From NCBI GenBank assembly GCA_029906195.1, contig JARWSJ010000001.1, positions 2,108,001 to 2,172,000 of the forward strand: a stretch of 64,000 nt of DNA, in the 5' to 3' direction. Positions 55,401 through 62,119 of the stretch are shown here, piece by piece; the first letter of the stretch is position 1; each line of letters opens with the position of its first letter. Both the position numbers and the translations under genes were made by a program. This DNA is from Chitinophagaceae bacterium 26-R-25 (GTDB taxonomy: Bacteria > Bacteroidota > Bacteroidia > Chitinophagales > Chitinophagaceae). The notes beneath the pieces are model-generated. The model did no database searches. It was not told where the DNA came from and saw only the letters and a program-made list of their open reading frames with translations.

Positions 55401-55901
55401 CCTTTGAGAGTTACCCTGTACACCATTTGGATTCGTGATGTTTAAGCCCGCAGACTTACCCATCATACCGGTGGCGAGATCCGGCGGGCTGGCTCTTACG
55501 ATATCGCCGCCCGTAATTTTTTGAGCAGAGTAACCAATGGATTTTGCTTCTCTTTTAATGCCCAACCCGGTTACCACAACATCGGTAAGGTTGGAAGAAG
55601 CGCCGGGAATCAATCCCACTGTCATGTCTGAGTTACTGGCTTTGACTTCTGAAGCAGCGAAGCCAACTGAGGTGAAAACTAAAGTGGCGCCGGCTGGTAC
55701 AGATTTCATGGTGAATCTACCGTTGGCGTCTGTAATGGCGGCGACTTTGCCGTTCTTAAGAGCGACACTGACACCGGGAACGGGCTGTCCCTTGTCATCT
55801 TTAACAGTTCCGGAAACTGTTTGGGTTTGCTGTGCCAGCGCAAAAGTGCACCAAAGACAAAGCAGCAAACAAAAGCTGATGGAGTTTTTGATTTGGTTCA
55901 T
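52425..55901 (-). CDS. SusC/RagA-family TonB-dependent receptor
   Basis: 1158 aa. The signal peptide ends FALAQ. Carboxypeptidase-regulatory-like domain (about 25-105), the box LTDVVVTGLGIKR, plug domain with RIVIRGNNSIQGSNQPLIVM and VTVLKGATAAALYGARGANG, then the barrel ending GTRDLGFQLKLKL. It is the importer of the PUL. Preceded by a 429-bp non-coding region with direct repeats. Confidence 0.96.
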   Translation of the reverse strand: MNQIKNSISFCLLLCLWCTFALAQQTQTVSGTVKDDKGQPVPGVSVALKNGKVAAITDANGRFTMKSVPAGATLVFTSVGFAASEVKASNSDMTVGLIPGASSNLTDVVVTGLGIKREAKSIGYSAQKITGGDIVRASPPDLATGMMGKSAGLNITNPNGVQGNSQRIVIRGNNSIQGSNQPLIVMDGIQVTNDPIGGQQGNLGSVTSGTTSPTSDLISPKDWGSFLNTINSDDIQDVTVLKGATAAALYGARGANGVILITTKKGGKRAGVGLDYNLSSLWTDPYRYQTVQNSYGYGGANSLWSANLDFPKDANGNPRYPGNYPWDGTPAGDAYQVAGAIPGGYSTWDIFSWYGPATSWGHKLDGSEITWWDGVKRKWDAQPDNRKAFFRTGNTTTNNVAVSSGGDWGTMRMAYTRVDNTAIIQNSNYNQNTINLGANLNVSKMLKAEVTATYTNYNRLNVPDIANDFGWTNFMIYSMPRDYKPIEFTNYKNPDGSKRDYIATSPFGYYPYQNNYNQNLFWHLFEQNQRLTRNQLLGSVKLSADFTPWLNISGRASINSANTSVESKYSPIDAEGVQGQYGIEGIKNSDVNLELFTTLHKNNIFGSKFNTSLMIGNSALKSRMYDNNAWNSGEPNATYGKASIYPWSIPYKYNLSNTTSGTITPPVEVWNDLNLNSIFGLLDVSYNDFLFLQVTGRNDWSSTLPEQTASYFFPSASLSWVFTESIKPLQNLTWLNHGKLKASFAESANGAPPYLSVYTYNRNVIGNYLNADAPSAFGGLPVRGYLQELPPGGFLVPQRNKSFEFGLEAGMFNNRLNFELTYYQTKATSQIMKNSVATSSGATRVVFNSGELSNKGFEFIVRATAIQTKDFSWNIAVNGAHNQNKVISLAPGLDVYDLQDLWGTNGVMMRVKAGDNYGTIYGYDYTYKDGQKVLAPVLDKNNPNKVVGTQYVTTQDLVPIGNSTPKLTGGIANTFRYKNFSLYVMTDFKLGGQIFSADYGAAMSEGLAPETLKERDGGGLPYTYPDGTTANHGVILDGVYEDGKPNKDVVQYMYKYSAQYAAWSNVKMPRSNSVFTNSWGKLRELTLTYSVPSKIVKRTKVLQGLDISFVGRNLFYLFTTLPDNLNPEAVNGIGNGQGIQWAEFPGTRDLGFQLKLKL

Positions 55902-55960
55902 TGTAGGCAGTTGTTTATTAAATGCAATGGTTTGAGCGGGAGTTGCTAGGCAGAAAGGAG

Positions 55961-56001
55961 TTCATTAAAACCAAAAAGCTTAACAACCCTTTCATTAAAA
56001 C
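55961..56001. promoter_or_regulatory. Direct repeats upstream of susC, candidate operator
   Basis: TTCATTAAAAC occurs at 55961-55971 and 55991-56001, exactly 30 bp apart, 60 bp upstream of the susC start. Spacing of about three helical turns would place two regulator sites on one face of the DNA. The binding protein is unknown. Confidence 0.4.
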
Positions 56002-56093
56002 TAATGTTAAAAAATCAAACTTTATAATTTTTTTATATAAGTTTTTAAAAAAATACGACTTTGTAGTAAAGTTTTGAACAGAAAAATAAAAAG

Positions 56094-56335
56094 TAAGTTT
56101 CCGGAGGAAATAAAAATTAAAAAGTCAAAGGTCAAAAGTGGTTCAAGATCATTTGAGAATCTTGTGAATTTTCACTCCGGAATTTTGACTTCTACAAAGA
56201 GGAGAAAAGATGAAATTAAAAAGTCAAAATTCAAAAGCTGCTCAAGATCGTTTGAGACTCTTTTGACTTTTGACTTTTTAATTTTGACTTCTGACTTCTG
56301 ACTTTTGACTTTTGGTTTTTGACTTCTACTTTATT
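56094..56335. repeat. Complex iterated A/T-rich repeat cluster between GH27 and susC
   Basis: Two copies of AAATTAAAAAGTCAAA (56108 region and 56214 region) flank related words (CAAGATC.TTTGAGA), followed by tandem TTTTGACTT/TCTGACTT words up to the GH27 stop. The halves can pair into long hairpins. It fills most of the gap. Confidence 0.65.
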
Positions 56336-57674
56336 TCAAGCAGAACAATTTACAGCTGTGCGGCGCCAATATTGCTGATACTTTGCCGGTTGCTTTGCCC
56401 ATTGCTTTGCCCGTCCACATATCAGTAACTGACACTGGTTTAGTTAGTCCCAAATCAGATAACAGCATTGATATCTCCAGCGGTTTTTCATTGTCAGAAA
56501 TGTTAAACAACGCAAGGTATCTCTCTCCGGTTTTAGCATTCACCGAAGTGACAGCCAGCTTGCCATCTACCTGAAACAGTTGTTTTACGTCTTTGCCTTC
56601 ACGATGCATTTTCAAAACAGATTTGTTGGTGAGCAAAGCGTTTGTAAAAGTGTCAAGACTTGGCATGTCGCCACCAAACATCAGAGGAGAACGGAATATG
56701 GTAAAGAAGGTCATCAGCGAATATTGCTCATCCTTTGTAAGTCTTGTCGAGCGGTCGCCGCCTCGCTCACCGCGAATGGATATGCGTCCCAGTGGAATCA
56801 TGTCGCAATCAGGCCAGGTGCCCGGCTGAATGTAAGGATACCATTGCTCAGCAACTTTCATCAGGTGCGTAATGTGCGGCCATGTGTCCCATACGTCATC
56901 CACCATGCGCCACATGTTAGCATGGGAGCTTACGTGATCGGCCTTCCCAATCGGCGTTTCTCCTGGCGAAGTACTCAGCACGATTGGCCGCCCGGCGTGG
57001 TCAATGGCGTTTCTGATCAGTTCAATTTCATCCTGGTGATATGGACGTGAAAGATCGTCCACCTTTACAAAGTCCACTCCCCATGATGCATACAATTCGA
57101 AAATGGAATTATAATATTCCTGCGCTCCTGTTTTTGAAGCGTCAACTGTGTAATTATCTTTTAGCCATTCACATTGCATGGCAGTTGAATAGATCTGGTC
57201 AGCAGTAACAGTTGTACCTTTTACGGGTAATTTCTTTTCCACTGCCTGTTTTGGAACACCACGCATTATGTGAATGCCGAATTTCAAGCCTTTTGCATGA
57301 ATGTAATCTGCAAGTGCTTTAAAACCCTTGCCATTAGCTGCGCTGGGGAACCTGTTTACCGCAGGCAGGTATCTGCCATATTCATCCATCACATAGCGCG
57401 GATCTGTCTGGTTGTAACCACCGGCCTTGTCATTTTCAACAAACCACCTGATGTCGACCACAACATATTCCCAGCCGGATTTTTTCAAATGCTTCGCCAT
57501 GTAATCCGCATTGGTTTTCACTTCAGGTTCTGTAACCGTTGGCCCATAGCAATCCCAGCTGTTCCACCCCATGGGTGGTGTTTGCGCCCATTGTTTAAAG
57601 CCCTCTTGAGAAAAAGCCTTAGTGCTAAAAAATGACCAGAAAATTATTCCGGTAAGAAGAATTGTTTTTTTCAT
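56331..57674 (-). CDS. GH27-family enzyme, variant alpha-galactosidase
   Basis: 447 aa. The signal peptide ends AFSQE. The barrel starts PPMGWNSWDCYGP. The nucleophile is Asp206 in FVKVDDLSRPYH, where the usual Cys after the Asp is replaced, and an acidic pair in RMVDDVWDTW is the likely acid/base. C-terminal beta domain. It belongs to a divergent GH27 clade, so the substrate may be alpha-galactose or beta-L-arabinopyranose. It is separated from susC by 429 bp. Confidence 0.9.
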   Translation of the reverse strand: MKKTILLTGIIFWSFFSTKAFSQEGFKQWAQTPPMGWNSWDCYGPTVTEPEVKTNADYMAKHLKKSGWEYVVVDIRWFVENDKAGGYNQTDPRYVMDEYGRYLPAVNRFPSAANGKGFKALADYIHAKGLKFGIHIMRGVPKQAVEKKLPVKGTTVTADQIYSTAMQCEWLKDNYTVDASKTGAQEYYNSIFELYASWGVDFVKVDDLSRPYHQDEIELIRNAIDHAGRPIVLSTSPGETPIGKADHVSSHANMWRMVDDVWDTWPHITHLMKVAEQWYPYIQPGTWPDCDMIPLGRISIRGERGGDRSTRLTKDEQYSLMTFFTIFRSPLMFGGDMPSLDTFTNALLTNKSVLKMHREGKDVKQLFQVDGKLAVTSVNAKTGERYLALFNISDNEKPLEISMLLSDLGLTKPVSVTDMWTGKAMGKATGKVSAILAPHSCKLFCLK

Positions 57675-57759
57675 GGCAAAATGTTGGGAAGATTCTATTA
57701 AGTGTCAATTTAACACGAATATAATGAAAATTAGGAATTAGTTCGTAGGGTCCCAAATG

Positions 57760-57788
57760 GTAGAGACAAGGCAATGCCTTGTCTGTAC
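57760..57788. repeat. GTAG-type REP hairpin (copy D)
   Basis: GTAGAGACAAGGCAATGCCT, then TGTCTGTAC. The core is identical to copy C at 39728-39755 with one change in the closing end (GTAC for CTAC). Between GH27 and the GH105 remnant. Confidence 0.8.
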
Positions 57789-57814
57789 GAAATGTCGCAG
57801 CATTTCCTATTCAA

Positions 57815-57844
57815 TAAAAAAGCCCGCAAAAATCTGCGAGCTTT
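57815..57844 (-). terminator. Rho-independent terminator upstream of GH27
   Basis: Minus strand: GCTCGCA, short loop, TGCGGGC, then six T. It would end the transcript of the NagB/GH105-remnant segment and separate it from the GH27-susCD operon. Confidence 0.8.
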
Positions 57845-57895
57845 AAAACAATCTTGTTCGATTGACGAAGAATTCCTGCTATTCAAAACCGTTTT

Positions 57896-58243
57896 CTATT
57901 TCAATTTATACACTTCCGTGCCACAAAGCAGGAAACAACCCAGGCCATAAACTTCAAAATCAGGTGTTGTATCATAATCCACCGGCTGTCCGTCTTTAGG
58001 TTCTTTTCCTGTGCCCTGCACGAATCCTAATTTGCCATCGGTATGTACACAATCTTTTACCATCGCGTTCCATGATTTTACTACCGCGGGCAAATAAGTT
58101 TTTCTATCAATCACACTATTGTTTATTCCCCAGCTCATCCCGTATACAAACAACGCTGTGCCACTAAGTTCCTTGCCACCAAAATGTGTGGAGTCGTGCA
58201 GGCTCACGTTCCAGAGATCACTTAGAAATTCTTTCGATTTTGA
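57896..58243 (-). pseudogene. C-terminal remnant of a GH105 unsaturated glucuronyl/rhamnogalacturonyl hydrolase
   Basis: The minus frame is open from 58243 to the stop at 57896, about 115 codons, beginning SKEFLSDLWNVSLHDSTHFG. It contains the GH105 features LWNVSLHD, GGKELSGTALFVYGMSWGIN, GFVQGTGKEPKDGQP and FEVYGLGCFLLCG. Full enzymes have about 350-380 residues, so the N-terminal two thirds are gone; a TGA stops the frame at 58246-58244. It is a decayed gene, not a functional enzyme. Confidence 0.85.
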
Positions 58244-58301
58244 TCAAGGAGTATGAAACAAATACTATCGAGCTTAAATCTATAAATTCAAGTAGTGCTC
58301 C

Positions 58302-59033
58302 CTAAAAACCATTCAACTCCTTAGCCGCAGTTTCATCCATAAAAATCGAAAAGTTGAGATGATTGCGTAATAAGCTTGCAGGCACATCAGTTGTGATTTC
58401 ACCTTCAACTACTTCCTTGATAATGGAGGATTTTTTCTCGCCGCTTGCCATAAGGATAACATGTCGCGCATTCATAATAGACGCAATGCCAAGTGTAAGC
58501 CCCTCGCTTAGTTCCGTTTCAGATGAAAAATATTTCTGCCCGACTTCCTTTGTAATATCATGAAGCTCTGATACACGTGAAAATAATGTAGGGTCAGAGC
58601 CTGGTTCATTCATGCCTATGTGTCCATTCAAACCTATACCGAGCAGTACAACATCGATGCCATCGTGCTGACTGATGAAATGTTCAGTGAGGGTGCATTC
58701 ATTTTTCTTGTCTTTTGCCTTTCCGTCGAAAAAACAAACTCTATCCTCTCCGATCTGCAATGGTCCGAACAACTGCCTGTCTAAATAATTCCTGCAACTG
58801 CCTTCATCTTCTCCATTCATACCGACCCATTCGTCGAGGCCCACAAAGTGCCAGCGGGAAGTATCGATCAAACCACTTTGCTGTCTTTGCACGATTTCAT
58901 TAAAAACTCCCGAGGGCGTATCCCCTGAAGCCGGACAGAACAAGGGCCGTGGCGAACTCTGCATATGCCTTACGACTTCATCAGCAACCGCTTTTGAGAG
59001 TGATTCATAAGAAGGCTTTACGACAATATTCAT
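58302..59033 (-). CDS. nagB: Glucosamine-6-phosphate deaminase (NagB family)
   Basis: 243 aa, cytosolic. Motifs PASGDTPSG (about 34-42), GLDEWVG and the catalytic-region GIGLNGHIGMNEPGSD identify the NagB/6-phosphogluconolactonase family, with the HIGMNEP form of NagB. It converts GlcN-6-P to fructose-6-P and ammonia, the route for GlcNAc released by the PUL enzymes. Follows GH15-like gene by 76 bp. Confidence 0.88.
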   Translation of the reverse strand: MNIVVKPSYESLSKAVADEVVRHMQSSPRPLFCPASGDTPSGVFNEIVQRQQSGLIDTSRWHFVGLDEWVGMNGEDEGSCRNYLDRQLFGPLQIGEDRVCFFDGKAKDKKNECTLTEHFISQHDGIDVVLLGIGLNGHIGMNEPGSDPTLFSRVSELHDITKEVGQKYFSSETELSEGLTLGIASIMNARHVILMASGEKKSSIIKEVVEGEITTDVPASLLRNHLNFSIFMDETAAKELNGF

Positions 59034-59109
59034 ATAAGTTGTGATTATGAGTTTTGAGTAATGAGTTGTTGTGGTAAGTTTTTACTTTTTACTTTTTACT
59101 TTTTACTTT

Positions 59110-61308
59110 TTACTTTCCATAATAATCCAACACCCCCAGCACATAAGCTCCCGCGCCATACCCTACCATTGGAATGGCACCGTTAAAGTAACATGTTTCG
59201 AGCATATAAATTTCAGGAATAGTGTTATAATTTGCTTTGGATAATTTGGTCACTTTGTCAATCAACTCTTTGGCAAGCACCCTGCTACCTAGATGATTTT
59301 GCGCTACGGCAACACGCAAGTCGGCAAATGGCCATTCCTGATTTTCGTAGGTATCATCGCTGTACACACGTATGTATCCCACGTCATTTTTCACCTTCAT
59401 TAATGGATCATAGTCTTGCATGTGCGTGGCAAAAAGTTTTTTATCTGTTATGAGTCCGTTGGCAAACAATTCAAATGTTCCGGCGTCGTGAAAGTAGTGC
59501 GCTGTTGGTAACTGGTCATCAGCATTGCCTTTTATCACGCGGTTTTCATACACCATGTATTGCCTGATGCCGCGGTACATGCTGTCCGCAGCAGCGGCAT
59601 ACTTTGCGGATTCGTAACCGTATTTTTTTTGCAGCAATGCAAAACGCTTTAAGCCTTCCGCGCATACACCTGAGGTAAATGTATATCGCCTGCCGGGCAA
59701 ATGATGTTCCCACGGCCCTGAATCACGGCGGATCAATCCATCTCTATCGATGTTGTGAATGATGGCATCCGCAACTTTTACTGCCAGCACATTTTCCCAC
59801 TGTTTGTAAAAAGCCGTGTCGTTGCTGCTCTTCATGTACTCATCCAATGCAAACAAAAACAATCCGAAATCGTCGATCTCAATGTTAGGTCCGTCATCAT
59901 TATAGTCGCATTCTTCTTTGCCATTACCGAAATAACGTGTTGCAGATATCTGATAATCTACGCCAATACCATAGTCTTTTCCATCTCTAAAAATGTAATG
60001 CTTAAATCTGCCGACCGGCTGGGCTTTCAACATAAACTCCAACCCTTTCTTTGCTTCTTCGTTCATCCCCAGCCTTGCCATTGCAGCAAGCGCAAAAGAT
60101 CCATCACGCACCCACGAAATACACCATTGCCCCGGCCGTAATGACGCTATTACTTGTCCATGCGAGTATGGCAGCACTTCCTGATCTGCCACCTGTGACA
60201 TTTTCAGAAACGAAATTGATTGTTGCAGCAATGCTTTTTCATCAGATGTAGCGTTCGCGGGAATGCTGCATCTGGCGAACACAGATTGCATGAATTGTAA
60301 TTCTTCGGCAAGCATTGAGGTATTGTTTTTCACCAATCGTTGTTTGGCTTTCTCGCACACTGTTTCATCGTGATTCAACGAGTCAGTAAAACCAAAAAGA
60401 AAATATTTTTCTGCCGCTCCATTTTTGGTTAATGTGCAGTTAGCGGTTTGCATTTTCCCCTTGCCTTCATCATACCTAAAGGATAAATTTTTTATCGTGG
60501 CGGGGGCTCCTTTTACCATTGCATAAAACACTTTTTCATGAGTACTAAAAGGCGCGAAATAGTAAACAGAAAACTGTTTGTATTGTACTTCTATAATGTG
60601 CGTATTGTTTAGATACCTTACTGAAAGCGGCTGCTGGGGCTGATTCATTTCAATATTATACGCAACGGGTTCCACGGATTGCGCAGAGTCGTAGTAGCTG
60701 AAAATATGTGGATACAGTGCCTCGAGCCTGTTTGTTTCCTTATTGTATACAGCCGCAATCAAGCCATTGCAAGTCGTTAGCTGAAAATAAGATTGCTTGC
60801 TAACCGCCCGTTCTTTTTGTTCTTTTTCAAAGGTTGCCTTTGTCATTATCGCCAGCCGGCCTTTGTAAATACCTCCGATGGCTGGGGCATTGTACATTCT
60901 AACGGCAAGTGTATTGGTTTCTTTGATGACACCTGCCGGAACAACATATCTTCTCTCCTGATCCCATGCCGTTTCCACTTTCGGTGGCAGCTTGCCACGC
61001 GTGCCTACTAATTTGCCGTTTACATATGTTTCGTCTGCCGCGTCAATCGTGCCGGCATATAGCACCATCTCTTTTCCTACACATTCCTTTGGCACCTTAA
61101 ACTTTACCCTGTACCACGCGATTCCCTCCCACCCTTTGCTGGAAGAAGGAACAACGATTTGCTTCCAATTGCTGTCATCAAAACTTTCACTCTTATACAC
61201 CATGCTATCTCCCTTTATGAAACGCCATTTTGTATCGAAATGGATTACCTGCGGGAAAGCATTACTCATTAAGAAAACAAGAATCAATATCACGAAAGTT
61301 TTCTTCAT
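59110..61308 (-). CDS. GH15-like (alpha/alpha)6 enzyme with N-terminal galactose-binding jelly roll
   Basis: 732 aa. Signal peptide ending AFPQV. A GH2-type sugar-binding domain (about 25-160, WYRVKFKVPKECVGKE, GKLVGTRGKLPP) is followed by a connecting beta region and the helical catalytic domain (about 350-730), with the GH15-type CISWVRDGSFALAAMARLG, DDFGLFLFAL, TYENQEWPFADLRVAVAQ. The combination is unlike classical glucoamylases. Substrate not predictable. RAYT stop lies 21 bp upstream. Confidence 0.85.
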   Translation of the reverse strand: MKKTFVILILVFLMSNAFPQVIHFDTKWRFIKGDSMVYKSESFDDSNWKQIVVPSSSKGWEGIAWYRVKFKVPKECVGKEMVLYAGTIDAADETYVNGKLVGTRGKLPPKVETAWDQERRYVVPAGVIKETNTLAVRMYNAPAIGGIYKGRLAIMTKATFEKEQKERAVSKQSYFQLTTCNGLIAAVYNKETNRLEALYPHIFSYYDSAQSVEPVAYNIEMNQPQQPLSVRYLNNTHIIEVQYKQFSVYYFAPFSTHEKVFYAMVKGAPATIKNLSFRYDEGKGKMQTANCTLTKNGAAEKYFLFGFTDSLNHDETVCEKAKQRLVKNNTSMLAEELQFMQSVFARCSIPANATSDEKALLQQSISFLKMSQVADQEVLPYSHGQVIASLRPGQWCISWVRDGSFALAAMARLGMNEEAKKGLEFMLKAQPVGRFKHYIFRDGKDYGIGVDYQISATRYFGNGKEECDYNDDGPNIEIDDFGLFLFALDEYMKSSNDTAFYKQWENVLAVKVADAIIHNIDRDGLIRRDSGPWEHHLPGRRYTFTSGVCAEGLKRFALLQKKYGYESAKYAAAADSMYRGIRQYMVYENRVIKGNADDQLPTAHYFHDAGTFELFANGLITDKKLFATHMQDYDPLMKVKNDVGYIRVYSDDTYENQEWPFADLRVAVAQNHLGSRVLAKELIDKVTKLSKANYNTIPEIYMLETCYFNGAIPMVGYGAGAYVLGVLDYYGK

Positions 61309-61329
61309 AACTGTTTTCGATTACCGTCG

Positions 61330-61953
61330 TTAGTGTGGATTCAATACGTCCTTGAGCCAATTCGCGGGATTGTTCTTAATATACAAACGAATTCTGTCTA
61401 ATTCATCTCCATTTCTGATTATTCTGTCATGATAGCGGCTTTGCCACCCAAATTCAATATCGTTTTCGTTTGCAAGCCTTTTTACCGATGCTTTAAACCC
61501 TCTCAAAACCGATCCTAAGTTCTGTGATTGACGCCCGAATGAATTTGCCACCCAATCGTCATTATCAGGTTTGTTAAAGAATAATATTCCATGAATATGA
61601 TCGGGCATGATAACGAATTCATCTAATGCAACAAATGGGAAATGATCGGGTATCGCCAGCCAACAATCATGTGCTATTTTGGCAATCGCAGTTTCCCGTA
61701 GAGACGGATGAAAATCCGTCTCCGAATTTTCGGTTGCACACGGATTACCCTTCCCATTCCCAACAGGGTGTTGATGCTGGTTTACAGGAGACGGATTTTC
61801 ATCCGTCTCTACAGCGGGCACGATTTCGCCAAAATAGCGCATCCTTTTCTGTGTGCAAATGGTTACAAAATATGCCCCGTTTGCGCCATAATCGTAGCCT
61901 TGTAATCGCGCTGATGGAATACGGTATTTGTTCAGATATTTTTCATTTGACAT
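61330..61953 (-). CDS. REP-associated tyrosine transposase (RAYT, Y1/HUH) with an in-frame REP insertion
   Basis: 207 aa. HUH motif MPDHIHGIL with His119 and His121; the catalytic Tyr is probably Tyr174 in QSRYHDRIIRN. Residues about 47-88 have no counterpart in typical RAYTs: they are the translation of REP copy E, read through both hairpins (VETDENPS and ETDFHPSLRE). REP copy F lies 139 bp upstream. It is inserted between GH3 and GH15-like genes, same direction. Whether the insertion leaves the enzyme active is unknown. Confidence 0.9.
   Translation of the reverse strand: MSNEKYLNKYRIPSARLQGYDYGANGAYFVTICTQKRMRYFGEIVPAVETDENPSPVNQHQHPVGNGKGNPCATENSETDFHPSLRETAIAKIAHDCWLAIPDHFPFVALDEFVIMPDHIHGILFFNKPDNDDWVANSFGRQSQNLGSVLRGFKASVKRLANENDIEFGWQSRYHDRIIRNGDELDRIRLYIKNNPANWLKDVLNPH
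61698..61812. repeat. Inverted pair of GTAG-type REP hairpins (copy E), inside the RAYT gene
   Basis: Hairpins 61698-61723 (GTAGAGACGGATGAAAATCC, then GTCTCC) and 61787-61812 (GGAGACGGATTTTCATCCGT, then CTCTAC). Layout as in copies A and B: outward GTAG/CTAC ends, about 63 nt spacer, but a different core. The reading frame of the transposase stays open through the element. Confidence 0.9.
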
Positions 61954-62060
61954 AAGATTCGTTTTCGATAAAGACTAGTGATTGCTTTAGACTTCACCTA
62001 GACGAACAATTATTTCAAACGGATGGATGGCTACTTGATTTTATTTTGGAAGGGTGTTGT

Positions 62061-62119
62061 CGCAAGGGAGACGGATTTTTTTTGGGGGCCCGTAGAGACG
62101 GATTTTCATCCGTCTCTAC
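62061..62119. repeat. GTAG-type REP hairpin (copy F) and a degraded neighbour
   Basis: A palindrome GTAGAGACGGATTTTCATCC-GTCTCTAC at 62092-62119, with GTAG/CTAC on both ends. A degraded partner GGGAGACGGATTTTTTTTGG lies at about 62066-62085. The TAG of the right end (62118-62116, minus strand) is the stop codon of the GH3 gene. It also lies 139 bp upstream of the RAYT start. Confidence 0.85.

Noticed and set aside
61698-61812. CRISPR or phage attachment site in the RAYT region
   Set aside because: Only two inverted units with a single spacer and no cas genes; the GTAG-ended hairpins fit REP elements instead.
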